Assembly (NCBI GenBank): GCA_019426215.1
Contig: CM033397.1
Span: forward strand, 30,444,480 to 30,508,479
DNA: 64,000 nt
DNA from: Buddleja alternifolia
Lineage: Eukaryota; Streptophyta; Magnoliopsida; Lamiales; Scrophulariaceae
Direction of reading: 5' to 3'
Under the pieces are notes generated by a model, which was given only the letters and a program-made list of their open reading frames with translations, ran no database searches and was not told the origin of the DNA. Made by a program: the position numbers and the translations under genes. Positions 34,617 through 48,049 of this stretch are shown here, piece by piece (position 1 is the first letter of the stretch; the number at the start of each line of letters is the position of its first letter).

Positions 34617-37600
34617 TTAGCGTCCTTTTAGAAGTGCAGCAAATGGGTTTAAAACCATGCCTTCGAGAAAATCAATATTGATATCGGGGAGCCTATGCCT
34701 TTGCCTAAAGTACATCGGCTTGTGCTTTTTAGTAACTCTTTGTTTAAGTTCTTTTATCTCTTGAAACGTTGCGCGCCAATTTTTATTATTTGTTTTTGAC
34801 TCGGAGGCTTTAGCTTCTTTGATTTTGGCTTTGGCTTTTGGATCTTGGATCATTATCATTTTTCCCCTTCTTGACATCATCTAGCACTGATCGAATAGCG
34901 GCCATGTGGGTATTCATCACTTTTAGTTCTTCCACAAGCGCGACAACATGAGTCACTATGACTTAATTAGTTGTATCTGATCTGAGTTGTCGCTCTGTGT
35001 TTGCGGTTGCATTCTAAGCCAACGACTCGTTGAAAGAGGTGGACAAGCCCTCAATTAAAGGCACCATACTATCAAGTATGGTTGCGCTGCATATAAGCGC
35101 TGAATTGGCTATGTCTCGACTTCTTGTTTCTGAGGCAAGCTTGATGTGTTGCACATCTTTTCTATTATTCGAGAGCATGAACCCTCAATCTGAGTAAGGG
35201 AGTTCCTAACAGCTTGCTTGAAGTCTTTGGCATGTTGGTGGCTTTCATAATCTGAATCGGATGAAGAGGAGGGGGAACGCTCTGGAGATGGAATTAATTC
35301 ATATGAACTGGAGATTGCGGCTTTACCTTTGGTCTTATCACAAATGAAAGGTTCCTCGGGATCCTCAACGACCACTTGAATGGATTAATCCATTGATTGA
35401 GTTGCAGCTGCTATTTGCGCAACTTGAGCTTCAAGTGGGGGCCTCGTCTACTGGAATGCTAGGGACATCTGGTATTTGAGCATCTGCAGCAGTACGAGTC
35501 TCATCCACTTGCATTTCTGTGATTACCACAGAAGAAGATGGGATGACCCATAGTGGGCCAATCGCTTCCATGACATGCCTTGAACTGAGATAAAAAGATC
35601 TCGGGATATAAAATAAAGCGTCTTCGAACTGATTAATACTGAAGTCTAGAGTAGCAACTTTCGAGATCTCTACTCCTGATATATAGCATCTTAAAAAGTC
35701 CATTAGAAACGACATGAGGGCCTGAGCTAGCGCTTCATCCTCTAGCTAAACAAGAGATATATATTGTGCCACTTGGATGTTCTATTCACACATTAAGACA
35801 GGAAAGATATTGTAACCTCTGAACGCATTGATACTGAAATGCTGGTTGAAAGGCTGTCCAGCGACTGCGCATTCTCAACGATGGATCTTCTGTCTCTGTG
35901 AAACTCGGCATGCTCATCAGTTAGGCGAATGTGCACTTCACTGGGCCTCAAGGACTCATCATGTTTGCTAGTGGAAGCGTCTTCATCAAGATAAAGGCGA
36001 CTGCATTAGATAAATTTGAGAAGTTCATTCCGGATGTATGGCTCAATGCCCGTTGATAATAAGGCAAAGCTCTAACATCTCCCACTAGTCTCTGTCTCTG
36101 CTGAAGTAAGAATACGGAATATCCTCTTTGCCGGTATTCAATCCCAAACTCGAATAGAAAGAGAAACCGCACCATGTCATCAAGAGAATAGAGATGCAGT
36201 ACAAAATCTTCAGCCCATCTGGATGTATCAGTAATCCAGCGATTGCCTAGCTTGGCGGTTTTAAGTCTGTTCTTCTTGGCGTCAACTAGCTTTTCAAATC
36301 TGTTTCTTTCTTCTTCAACGTCATCATCCTAGACTCTCACCAAGTACTCAAAAGATTCGTCTTCAAGCCATTTGTTCATAGGATTCGGTTGTTCACCGAA
36401 CATCGCACCCTTTCTTTTCCATAAGCGTAGGGGCCTTGGAGAAAACTAATTAGCGTCGGAGTTGACAATGTTTGGCAAGGCGGAGTAATCCATGGGATTA
36501 AGCATTTGCTCATCTGGGTTCTTCAGCTAATCGCCCATATGAGGATTTCGAATGCTGACATGAGTTCGTCTGTATGGAAAATTATGCTCTTCACTCTTGC
36601 CAACTTCCAGAAATCGCTTGTTGTCAAACTCAACAATGTCTTTGGTCATATTAAGGGACTCCAAGTGAGCCATAATCCCCTTTTTAGACTTGAGTCCTAG
36701 AGATGGCGATTTGAATATTTTTTATTTCTGAGTTCTTGACAGGAGATGATTGTGGAGCATCGTCTGAAAAGTGAGCTCCATATCAATCATTTGGCGAAGG
36801 GTGGTTTCTCTACAGGCATAATAATATTCAAGATCTTCATCATAGCCTCTCGAAAAGAAGTTCACCACTGGAGGAGGAGGACCAGTGGGAGTGGGGACAA
36901 TTGGGGCCACTTTTGTCGATCGCTTAACATCTGCAGTCGCTTCCCTGGCTGGAGAAATCTCAGCATCCGGAAGGGCCTTTTTTGTTTCTTTGGCAATTTC
37001 CACCACTGTCGACATATCAACATCGAACTCTAAATCAACCTCGGGAGGGGGAGGAGGTGAATCAGCCTCTGCGGAGATCGGAGCTGAATCAGCCTCTGCG
37101 GAGATCGGAGCTGAAACATAAAAGCGTTTGAGAAAAAAGAATTTCTACTTAGTAGAAATTATACCAGAAAGGTAAAAACGCTTACCCTGAGGACTTTCAT
37201 CAACCAAACTTGCTTAAACTTCAAAATCAGATTGTTCCGCATGCTCATGCTCTAAAGATTCATCATCAAAAGGTTCAACGGTAGAGAGAGGTACCGCTAC
37301 GATTGGAATATTCATTTTGGCCATCATTTTCCCACTATCTCTCAGGCCGACTAAACGAGCTGAAAAGAATTGTCCTAGGGTTAAAAGGATAATCTAAGCA
37401 AAGAAACACTAAGAACTGAAGATGCTTATTAAGCACTTACCCTGCTCACTAATCTCGTATGTGAAATAAGTAGCAACAGGCTTGAAGGTTTCTTAGGGAG
37501 GAACACTCAAGGTCTCTTCAAGCGCTGGTTAGGATGGAGCACTTGTCGATTCCTTTTATGCAGAAGATGTTGTGCGTTTTCGGGCTAGTGGCACAACTTC

Positions 37601-38640
37601 TTCTTCTTTATCCTCGGTCTCCGGAGAATATTCAAAAGCAAGAGGAAGACAAGGAGATTTTTTAGGAGAGGGAGACTTTGGCTTTTTTCTCCTTCTTAGA
37701 CTTCTTAGACTACTTAGACGGCGCAACGTCTGTCCTTGTAGCCTTCCTCTTAGGTCACTTGATGATCTCTTCTTCAGGCTCATTTGATGAGGAAATCACT
37801 TGCTCCTAATCATCACCTTGAAGCCTTGCTTCAGTGGCGAGTCCCTCTTTTTCTTCTTTAGGGACAGCTGCACCACCCCGTCATTTAAGGTTTAGCAGTT
37901 CACCTATCATTTTCTTACCATAAAACTTTAGCGCGGGAACCTTAATTCCCGCGGAGGATATGAATCGGCTAGCGCTCAACAGAAAACTTAGCAAGAGCCG
38001 ATAGGGCTTCGGAATAACTGACTTTTGCATCGCTGCCTTAAAGCGATGGAAAACATAAAGAACCCAGTTAACCTTCATCTTGGTTAGGATGGCGATCATC
38101 ATTCTGTATTGAATATTAGAGATCTTGTCGAAGGACCCTTTTCTATACTCGATCATCTTAGCGCGGAGATCGGCAAGGATGTCGTACTCACCCTTCATAT
38201 CGTTCTTCTTAAAGTTTGGCCTATACGCAGCATCAATGTTGGCTTTCTTGATTATTTCCCACACTTTAGTTGCATTACCCATGGAGACTTCTTCAACTTC
38301 ACATCCAGCATTTGGCAATTTCAGCAAATCAGCAAGAAGTTGAGTAGAAAGTACAGGGGTTTAGGATCAAAAGGAATAACGCAAGTAATGGAATTGTCAT
38401 CGTTGGAGATGACGACATTCTTGAAGAAAAAGTTGATTTCATCTACATGAATCAAACAACGGGAGGTAATATGGGTTCTAAATATAGAGAGGAAGAATCT
38501 CTCTCATCGAAAAATTTTGGTTGTCGAAAAGGTATTCCTAATAGGCCAGGAAACCTACATTTACAGTTATCAGCTTATTTTTCTGGACTTGGAGGTTTTT
38601 GTGGCATCAAATTTTGAGGATTTAGTGGATTTTTGTGGCG
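34617..38640 (-). pseudogene. Env-like (third ORF) region of the Sirevirus, degenerate
   Basis: The region between pol and 3' LTR holds a chain of minus-strand frames, broken by stops and shifts, that together look like one long ancestral protein. From the 5' side: a helical part with VWEIIKKANIDAAYRPNFKK (about 38240), a lysine-rich basic stretch (37560-37780), a repeated APISAEADS segment (about 37085-37121), a proline-rich spacer (VPTPTGPPPPVV), a helical part with RGYSVFLLQQRQRLVGD (about 36100), acidic and serine-rich parts (SPERSPSSSSDSD, about 35290) and a lysine-rich C-terminal part (34617-34880). Sireviruses are known for an env-like ORF here, although membrane function is unproven in plants. 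I see no convincing signal peptide or transmembrane segment. Confidence 0.55.
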
Positions 38641-39474
38641 CCATTGTTGGAAAAAGTTGAGCTTTTTGAGAGAGAGAAAGGAATTTCATTTCGCCTTAGG
38701 AAACTTTTACAGAGGAGAATATGAAAGAGATAAAAAATTTCTTTAAAAATGTTAAGGTGTTTAAATTGAAGGGCAAAAAACAACCTCTCATATGCTCGGA
38801 TAATGGCCACGTGTAAATACATTTAATCTAAAATTGAAAACATTTAATCTGAGTCATTTAATCATGAAGACGGATGTGCTATGGAGAGATATATTGGGTA
38901 ATTGCATTTGGTAGTAAATGTTGAAGTCCATAGTTACGTTTTCAAAAACGTTTGAAATTTTTGAAATTTTCAACGTGAATTGCACGCGCTGATTGGTATA
39001 CTAACACGTACCAAGCATGCACGTACACTTAGATAGATATAATTAACAGTAAGTTTGATTTGATAGGAGCGCGTGGGAAGTGATCAAAATGCAGTATTTT
39101 GCACTTATTCACACGTTACCTTTTAGCGATGAAAACAATGCATGAATTTCAAAAATAATTATTCAGCGTCAAAGGGGAATAATTTTAACGCTAGAGTTCT
39201 CTTTGAAGGAAAGACAATTAAATCGCTTCGAGAAGTAATACTTTTATTTTTATTTTGCAATCAATTTTACATGCATAAAAGTAAACGTTGATGATCAATG
39301 CATAATATTTTAAAAAACAAATTTGATCATTGTCGCTTACTAACTGAAATAAGTACAATTTTAAAGTTCCCCCTAAAATTGATAACTCTTTTCAATTTTG
39401 ACAATAGCTTAGACATTATAATAAAGTGAATTCCCCCTAAATTATATGCCTATGAAAAGTATGATGCTTCATGA
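38641..39474 (-). other. Sirevirus spacer between pol and env-like region
   Basis: AT-rich sequence downstream of the RNase H stop. No domain seen. Confidence 0.4.
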
Positions 39475-42400
39475 TTAAGCGTTTAAATCAATCATACCTA
39501 ATTCATTTCTCAAAGTGAGAAAAGGTTGTTCATTGAGCACTTTGGTGAAGATATATGTCAATTGTTTGTCAGTTCCAAAGAAATGCATGGCGATATCTTT
39601 CTTTTGAACATGGTCACGCAAGAAATGATAGCGAATGTCAATATGTTTGGTTCTAGAATGAAGAACTGGGTTTTGAGTCATGACTAAGGCGCTTTGGTTA
39701 TCACAATGTATGGGGGTAGGACCTAGGTTATCCCATTATCTCTAAGTTGTTGCCTCATCCAAATAACTTGTGCACAACAATTTCCAGCGGATACATATTC
39801 TGCCTCAGCCGTAGAAGTCGCTATGGATTGTTGTTTCTTACTATGCCATAAAACTAACCTATCACCAAGAAATTGACATGTACCACTTGTACTTTTTTTT
39901 ATCAATTTTGCATCCTGCAAAATCTGCGTCTAAATGACCAATTAGTTCAAAAGGAGAGTCCCTTGGATACCATAAGCCCACATGTTGTGTGTCTTTTAGG
40001 TATTTAAGGATTCTCTTGGCAGGAATTAAGTGTGACTCTTTAGGATCAACTTGAAAGCTTGCACACATGCATACCGAAAACAAAATATCAGGTCTACTAG
40101 CGGTTAGATAAAGAAGTGATCCAATGTTACCTCTATAATTAGTGATATCAATTTTCTTCTCACTTTCATCTTTATCTAGTTTAAACGTTTGGTGCATTGG
40201 AATCTTTGAAGATGATGCATTTTCCATAACAAATTTCTTAATCATATCTCTTGTATATTTAGCTTGGTTTATAAATATGCCATAAGGAAGTTGTTTAACT
40301 TGTAATTCTAAGAAGAAAGTTAATCCACCCATCATGCTCATTTTAAATTGCATCATTTTTGAAAATTTCTCACACAATCCCTTATTAGTAGATCCGAATA
40401 TAATATTATCAACATAAATTTGGAATAAGAGAATATCTTTGTTATGGGTAATTTTAAATAACGTTGCATCAATGATGCCTTTTGAAAAGCCTTTACCAGT
40501 AAGGAAGATAGAGAAAATGTCATACCAGGCTCTTGGTGCTTGTTTAAAGCCATAGAGTGCCTTATCCAATTTTTAGACCATACTTTTGCCATGATTGTCG
40601 ATGAATCCTGGGCGTTGCTCCACATACACTTATTCTTGAAGTTTATCATTCAGGAAAACACTCTTCATGTCCATTTGATACACTATGAGCTTATTACATG
40701 CGGCAAATGCTAGGACCATCCAAATCGCTTCAAGACGGGCTACGGGGCATACGGTTTATCAAAGTCAATACCCTATTCTTGACAATAACTCTGAGCGACT
40801 AATCTGGATTTGTTACTTATGACAATGCCATCCTCATCCATTTTGTTCCTGAAAACCCATCTAGTCCCAATAACTCCTTGGTAAGTTATCTTGGGAACTA
40901 GCGTCCAAACCTTACTTCGCTCAAATTGGTTAGGTTCTTCTTGCATCGCTTCAACCCAACTTGAATCACTAAGCAATTCATCCACTTTCTTTGATTCCAT
41001 TTGAGATAGAAAACTCGTGAACATGGCCTCATTGAATGTAGTGGCTCTAGTCCTCATAGGAGCTCCAATATCTCCAATTACTTGATCTGGTAGATGATTT
41101 CTAAGCCGTTTACGATTTGTTTGCAATAGGTTGAGAGACTCTTGATTATTAATCGCTTGATCTTCATTCATCTCTTGCGTAGTCGCTTCATTATTCATAG
41201 TTCCAATTTTATCTTGATGATCATTCTCTTCATGATCATTAACATTTCTTGCAATATCATCATTGATAACCTCATGAATAGCCTTAGGAGGGGGCACAAA
41301 GATCTCATCAACCTTATCATCGTCACTATCATCACCAATATTGATCTGAGACGCTTGTTGAGAAAGATCTTCAAATCGTACAACATTAACATTAACCTTA
41401 CTTGGCTCTTAGTTAGCATCATCAAACACAACATGAATAAATTATTCAACCTTCAATTTGTTTTTATTTAGGATGTGGAAATTCTTTCCATTTTCGGCAT
41501 AGCCTAGAAAGATTCCCTCATCCGCTTTAGGATCAAATGTCTTTAGGTTGTAGGATGCATTGTTATGAATGAAACATTTTGAACTAAACACATGAAAATA
41601 AGAAACGTTAGGATTACGTTCCTTCCATAACTCATATGGAGTTTTTTCATGCTTTTTGTTGATCATACACTGGTTCTGAGTCTAGCAAGCGGTGCTGATT
41701 GCTTTAGCCCAAAACCTTTGAGAAAGTTTGGACTCGGCTAACATAGTCCTAAAGGCTTTTTTAAGTGTTTTGTTCCGCCGCTCAGCTACTCCATTTTGTT
41801 GAGGTGTTCTAGGCCAGAATACTAATCAAGTATTCCAATATCTGTACAAAACTTCTCAACAACATGGTTAGTAAATCAGTTCCCATATCACTTCTAGTTC
41901 TCGTCACCTTTAGATCATATGTGGTTTGTAATTGACGAATTAGCGTTGTGAGTTTGCCACTAGTTTCATGTTTAGACGCTATGATTTCTACCCATGTATA
42001 GCATGAGAAATCAACAACTATTACTAGCGAATACTTTTTACCACTTATACTCATGATTTGAATCGGACCAAACAAATCCATATGCAATAGTTCAAGAATT
42101 CTAAAAGTAGATAGATGAGGTTTCTTCTTAAAAGATGATTTAACTTGTTTACCCATTTGGCATGCATCACGTAAGCGATTTTTCTGAAAAGAACCCTTAA
42201 GTAATCCCTCTACAAGATTTAGCGATATTAATTGAGAGATTGTCTTAAAGTTGAGGTGATTCATTTTTCTATGCCATAACCAACCCATTTCATTTTGATT
42301 TTTAGCTACAAAGCATGTAGAGTTGTTACTAATTGTTGAAACCCAATCTATTAAATAAACATTTTGTGTTCTTTTTCCTTTCAATTTAGTATATCCAATG

Positions 42401-42710
42401 TTAGTGTTGTTAATATAACAATAGTCACTTGAAAATTTAACTTCAAAAGCCTTTATCACAGAATTGAATAATACTCAATAAATTATGCTTAACACCCTCA
42501 ACATAGTATCCGTCACTTATCATGACATTCCCCCTATGCACGATACCTATACCTTTGTTTTTACCTTTAGAGTTATCACCGGATATAACTTGAGGACCAT
42601 TGGTTGCATGATAGTTGATCAGAAGATCGTTTGAGCCTGTCATGTGCTTTGAAGACCCTCTATCGATGTACCAAATTGATGTATTGGTGTTGGCTCTAGG
42701 TACCTACATT
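39475..42710 (-). pseudogene. Sirevirus pol (protease, integrase, RT, RNase H)
   Basis: Copia order on the minus strand. Protease WYIDRGSSKHMTG (about 42650-42690) has Arg where the catalytic D-S/T-G serine or threonine belongs. GAG-pre-integrase and integrase are at 41809-42320 (LWHRKMNHLNFKTI, LLHMDLFGPIQ), followed by GIFLGYAENGKNFH (about 41515). Reverse transcriptase is at 39950-41000: GTRWVFRNKMDEDG, LYGFKQAPRAWYDIF, and YVDNIIFGST at about 40387-40416, where YVDD has become YVDN, removing a metal-binding aspartate. RNase H has STAEAEYVSAG and RTKHIDIRYHFLRD (39475-39920). Several in-frame stops and shifts separate these blocks, so the element cannot be autonomous. Confidence 0.88.
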
Positions 42711-43479
42711 TAAAGGACAATTCTAATTCTTTTTAGGTAGCCATTGTTACTTGGTCCTTTTACATGAGTAGCATTAGTCTGAATTAAAATTTTCGGAACC
42801 TATATTTGCCTAGTCTTCATTGTGGGAGAATTGGCCTTTTTGGGTTTCGCTTGGTGTTTTGTGTGCTTTTTAGGTGTATAGTAATATCCTTGATCATAAT
42901 CATAATCGTAATCATAATCATCATAGTACTAATAATATGATCTTGATCATTGTGGATATTGACGCTGGTATTTCCTTAACACTGGCTTAAGGTACGCTTT
43001 TGGCGCTTGATGCTTAGTGTTTGATTCACATTTGCAAGGTTTCTCCTTAGACTTTTGAGCGTTTGGATAACATTTTCTTTGTGAGTCATTCACTTTCGAC
43101 TTTCTCGTATTACCTGAGTTAGCTTTGGCTTTCTCATTTGACCTCATACCATTTTCCTTTGGTTCATTTAACGGTTGATTGTTTTAACACTTCTCAACAA
43201 AGTCTACATCTTTTCCATTGTTGTTTGCCGTAACCTTAGACGTTTTTAATTTATTACTGAATTTATCACAGCCTAAACCGGTCTTTTCACCAAAAAGTCT
43301 GGTCACCTCAGTCACATTGTCTAAGTTTCTTGACGCTTTTGACATTGATGAGACGAGCTGCTCTGATTTAGCTAGTTTAGAGATCAATTCAGCTTCTCTC
43401 AATGCATTGTTGCTGAACTAGCAATTCTGCCTTGAGTGTCACGTTTTCACCTTTAACCGCTGAGATCTCCTCAAAGTGT

Positions 43480-44810
43480 TCTTAATATAGTTTGGCGGTA
43501 CCCTGATAAGCTCCATAAGATTCATTGACCTTGTCAAGTAATTCTTCATGAGAAAGAGAATTAGATAGTTTAGTGGTTATCTCTGGTAATGAGTCTTCAT
43601 ATGTTTTTCCATCTATTGCCATAAGACAGATTAGCGCTGAGTCACTAGAAGGCTCATCATCGCTGCTTTCTTTGAAAGACTCCAGATCCTCTTCAGTTGC
43701 GGAGAATGGTTTAGATTCCGCTAGCAACCCTTTTTGATGTAGGTCACTCCTGAATTGATTTCTATCCACGTAATCTTGCCTTGTGGGCTTATACACGTTT
43801 GGATAAGGACAATTTACCTGGTAGTGCCCAGGTTTCCAGCAATTATAACAAAGATTAGTTTTCATCTTTTGTTTTCATCCTGAGAGATATTGATTTGAAG
43901 ATGATTAGTACTGAATCGGTGCTGGAGGAAGTGGTGCAGAATACACTGGCGCTTGTGCAGAGGGAGGGGTTTGGATGAAACTTTTCCATTTAAACTCTTT
44001 CTTTCATATCTCTTGAACTTCTTTACTAATAAGGCCATTTCTTTTTCCTCATTAGATTCTGGCATTTGTACCTCACTGACTGATTTACCTTTGCCCTTGG
44101 CAGTTGTAATTCACGCTTCTGATTCAATCGCTGAAGTCGGCGTATCGCTGACTTCTCCCAACTCAAATTCGAAAGCCTTTAGCTCCGAAAACACATGTTC
44201 TGGTGTTAGAATTTCCAACATCTGGGATTCTCTCATAGCAACAATATTCATAAGATATTTACCTGAAAGACTTTTGAAAATCTTGTTGACCATTTCCATA
44301 TTAGTTAAATCTTTGTCTAATGACGTCAATTCTGTAATAAGCGAAGTAAATATCGCATCTAGTTGATCTAGCGTCTCATTGGGCTGCATCTTAAAATGCT
44401 CAAATCTTTGCATGGCTATGGAAAGCTTATTTTCCTTTATGATCCTTCTCACACAATGGCTAACTTATCCCATATATCCTTTGAGGTTTTGCATTGCGTA
44501 AGCTTATTAAATAATCCCTCATTATCAATCAAAGATGAGTAGAGAGCATTACGTCCAACATTATCCAAATTTGCTCTTCTACGGTCCTCTGGCGTCCATT
44601 CCACTTTAGTCTTCTCGACATAACCATTTGCATTTGCTTTAGTCGCTCCAGAGGCTCGAGTTCGAACTTTTATAATCTAAATAGCGCCATCTGAAAGGAT
44701 ATCACACATTTCATTATCACATGAACATAAATATGTAAATGTTCTAAGTTTTCATGAATCATAGTTTGACTCAACCAACTTTGCATCTTTGCAAAATCCA
44801 TGATATCTAA
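43480..44810 (-). pseudogene. Sirevirus gag
   Basis: The N-terminal part begins near 44800 (MDFAKMQSWLSQT) and continues in shifted frames to the gag helical domain (RFEHFKMQPNETLDQLDAIF, about 44355-44415). One zinc knuckle CYNCWKPGHYQVNC (C-X2-C-X4-H-X4-C) lies at 43809-43850. An acidic, serine-rich C-terminal part follows (43480-43760), as in Sirevirus gags. Stops and frameshifts break it into several pieces. Confidence 0.8.
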
Positions 44811-44900
44811 TAAAAGATTTTTCAAAAGCGACTTAGTTTTTTAAAAAGTGAATCTAAACAAGCAGTTACGCTCGGAAACACTTAGGTTTCTACTTCAAGC

Positions 44901-44912
44901 GTTCTGATACCA
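44901..44912 (-). other. Sirevirus primer binding site
   Basis: The minus strand reads TGGTATCAGAAC, an initiator tRNA-Met-type site with one change from TGGTATCAGAGC, two bases inside the 5' LTR. Confidence 0.75.
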
Positions 44913-44914
44913 CT

Positions 44915-46325
44915 TGTTGGTCCCAAGTGACATACGTAAGGATCTAGAATGGGGGTTGAATAGACCCTTAGGTTTTCTTCGAATTCAAAAATTTTCGTGC
45001 CTCTTAAAATATTTTGAACGCTTGAAAAGCAAAGCGCTAGGATAAAGATAACTTAGACTTAGTGATTTTAACAATTACCAAAGTAGGGCAAAGCTTATAT
45101 CGTTTAATCAGGGTTAGTACGGGAGAATGATTTTGATGCTTAGCGTTCGATTTAGCCAATTAGTTGCTTAACTGATTTTAAAGCTTTTTAAAGATAATAT
45201 CCAAAAGACAAAGAAAGCAATAAAATAGTAAACTAAATGAAACAAGATATGAAAGGTTCACTAGGTGATGTAATCTCAGCTACGTCGTTCTTCTCCTTTT
45301 CACTAGGAGGAAATTCACTAAATGATGATCGAAGTCTTCACACAGAGGACTTCTACAAATGATGAATGAACACGAAGATGATCTTGAGCTCCTTGATAAC
45401 ACAAACTTTAGCTCCACTTGTGATCTCTTCAAAAAGGTCCTGTCACTCAGAAATACTGCTTGATTCACAACTTCTTCCTCACACAGATGAAAGAGGTTGG
45501 AGGATTTTTGTCACAAAGGTTTTTGTTTATTTTTGAAAGAGGTTGTGACTGTCTTTGGAATGAATGAAAAGCTTGAAGGTTTTGGCTATGGAGTTTTAAA
45601 GCTTTTCTTGAAAGGATTTTAGCAAAGTTTGGATGTATTTTTCTTGTGCAATTCTTGGTAAATTAGAATTTGCTGAAATGTGCTATTTATAGACTTTTCT
45701 TGGGGTTTGTCCGTTGGACACAAGTTGGCGCGTGTCTATCACACAGCGAGTGGGTAGCTCCTTTTTCCGACATTCCAGAATTTCTACAATACCAATTAGA
45801 TGAAGCAGAGTTTGAACTTTGACAGTCTAGTCAATTGTGGCTTGTCTGTATGCAATTAGTCCTTATCACATTTAATGCTCTTATCAGGCATTTAATGCAT
45901 TTGAATTTATTTTTCGTTGGAAATAAATGCCCGTTGATGATTGCATTTAAGTCCTTCATGACTTCGGAATTTATTTCAGGTGAATCTGATCTCTTGATCG
46001 CTTGGTAACTTCAAATGCTGATTCATAACTCCTAAAATGTCTTTTAGCATTTGACAGACGTTTAAGACAATCTTCATCTTCAGTTGACTTCAGACACTGA
46101 CCTCCAAATTTATCATTGACAGATTCACCTAGAATTCTATCAGTGACTCGGTATCCAAAACTTAGTCTAAAATCTATAAAGATAAAAATTCAAGCCTAAC
46201 AAAATAATAAACTTTCAAACGCTTATACAAATTTTCTATGAAAGAATAAACTCACATTATTTTGGGGTCTAATATAAAATCCTATCTTGTCATCATCATA
46301 ACATCTAACATGAAATTTCCTAACA
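44915..46325 (-). repeat. Sirevirus 5' LTR, 1411 bp
   Basis: Starts 'tgttggtccc' and ends 'cctaaca' on the plus strand. Homologous to 30501-33425. It contains the empty site for the CACTA miniature at about 45275 and a TATA-like box 'ctataaata' on the minus strand near 45686. Confidence 0.88.
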
Positions 46326-46813
46326 TACTCGCTGAACTGCACGCCTATTAAGGCGTGTACATAGATAGACATTATATATATTTATTATATCATTTATTAA
46401 TTAGAACATGGCTATTAATAAAAGCTAATAATATAATAATATATAGAGAGGTTACCAACTTTGGTAAAACTTTGGTAACCTCTACACACACACGCCTCTA
46501 ACACACACACACATGTGTGTGTTATGTATATATATACATTATTATATTTTTTACTTTTCTTTCTTTCGTATTTACTCTTCCATGGTTAATTAGATCCACT
46601 AATTAACTAACAAAATATCTCCATATATTTGAAATCTTCTAAACTATATGAGATCCATCCAAAAATAAATTTATAAGATCCTTTCATATAATTGGTCAAC
46701 TAATTACCATTTAAATAATTCTTACCATATATTTCAAGATTCATCCAATATATATAAATATATATATATATATATATTATATTAAATAGATCTTACCATA
46801 TATTTCAAGATTC

Positions 46814-46870
<57 letters not shown>

Positions 46871-48026
46871 AGACTTGTTGAACAAGATAAAATCTATCCA
46901 CCAAATATACATACACAAGCGTGTAGACATATATATATTATATTTATTTTCTCTTTCACATATTAATAAATTAGACCACTAATTAATTTCTTAGTCTTTT
47001 CCAATTTAATATTCTCATATTAAATCAAGACCACTATTAATTAAGACCATTTAATTAATATATTTATTTTCCCTAATTAATTAATATTTTCCAATTAATT
47101 AATCTCTCCATTAATTCACAAAGAATTAACTTAGCTAATAGGTACTTCAATAAGTTAAGTGTGTGACCCCTTAGGCTCATTAACAAGCTAGCAATAGGTC
47201 CTATCCCAAAGACTAAATTAATTATCCAAATAATTAATTGGGCCATGAATTAACTTCACCAAATTAATCCCAGGCACTTATTGGTCATGGTTCGATGTCT
47301 AGCAATGTCTCCACGACTTCATAGATGCTAATGATGAAAAGAAAACCTATCCAGGTTACGATCTTCATGTGAGTCAAATCCTTCCATCTTTTTCCCGTCT
47401 AAGGTCTAGGGTTTAGCGACTGTCGAAACCCTAACAACCTTGGAAACTATGACTGTGTTGGATACACTAATGATTTGGTCTTCCAAGCAGGAATGACAAA
47501 TCCCTCTTATAAGACTATGCTTTGGCCAGAGGCTTTATTGATTATTCAGTTTTTACTCAATAGCATAGTAAATACTAGGCTCTAAGCTCTCACACTACAA
47601 AACCTAAGAACTCCAAGTTCGACACAGAACTAATGAGCAATCGTTGCGGGGTTGTTCAATTGCATACTCACCTAAGTATGAATCTTTGTGCATGTATTGA
47701 CCCACCTGGTCATTGCGCATGGAACAAGACAATCTCTATAAGAGTGACACACACAAACATGTCTTGCCGAGGCTGTGATATCTCATCTCTCACAGCCTCT
47801 ATGATTTAGAACAGATTTTAGGATTACGGTCGTTGAGAGCGTTCCAAAGACATCAAGACCGCTCCCCTAACCTTTGTGTAATTGTTGGAATCTCTATCTA
47901 TACTGTCATAAGTAAAGAAAAAATAAAGAAGATGCCAACGGGTTTGATATAATACTAAAGATAAGACTATCATAGTGTTTATGATCCAATGATCAAGCCA
48001 ACAAATGGCTCACCGGGCATGCAACA
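46326..48026 (-). repeat. 3' LTR of the outer copia element, initial piece
   Basis: Begins at the minus-strand LTR start (TGTTGCATGCCC, 48026) next to a polypurine tract. 47260-48026 is homologous, in inverted orientation, to 54497-55330. The remainder to 46326 is AT-rich, with microsatellites (TA)n at 46748-46776 and (TA)n(TG)n at 46818-46870. Confidence 0.65.
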
Positions 48027-48033
48027 CTATAAA

Positions 48034-48047
48034 TCTCCCACTTGCCC
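48034..48047 (-). other. Polypurine tract of the outer copia element
   Basis: The minus strand reads 'gggcaagtgggaga', the common 'aagtgggaga' signature that precedes the 3' LTR in plant copia elements. Confidence 0.7.
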
Positions 48048-48049
48048 TA

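Larger units (their letters stand above)
30501..46325 (-). mobile_element. Sirevirus-like Ty1/copia element with env-like region, 15.8 kb
   Basis: Minus strand: 5' LTR 44915-46325, primer site 44901-44912, gag about 43480-44810, pol 39475-42710, env-like region about 34617-38640, polypurine tract 33426-33440, 3' LTR 30501-33425. Long LTRs, a large gag with one CCHC knuckle and an additional ORF region between pol and the 3' LTR are hallmarks of the SIRE lineage. Two later insertions are nested in it (30877-32325 and 33588-34279). No matching target duplication is visible: the left flank is a (TA)n run and the right flank is 'tactc'. Confidence 0.85.

Noticed and set aside
34617..38640. A host gene on the minus strand
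   Set aside because: It lies inside a bounded LTR element between pol and the polypurine tract, has frame breaks throughout, and fits the extra ORF region of Sireviruses.
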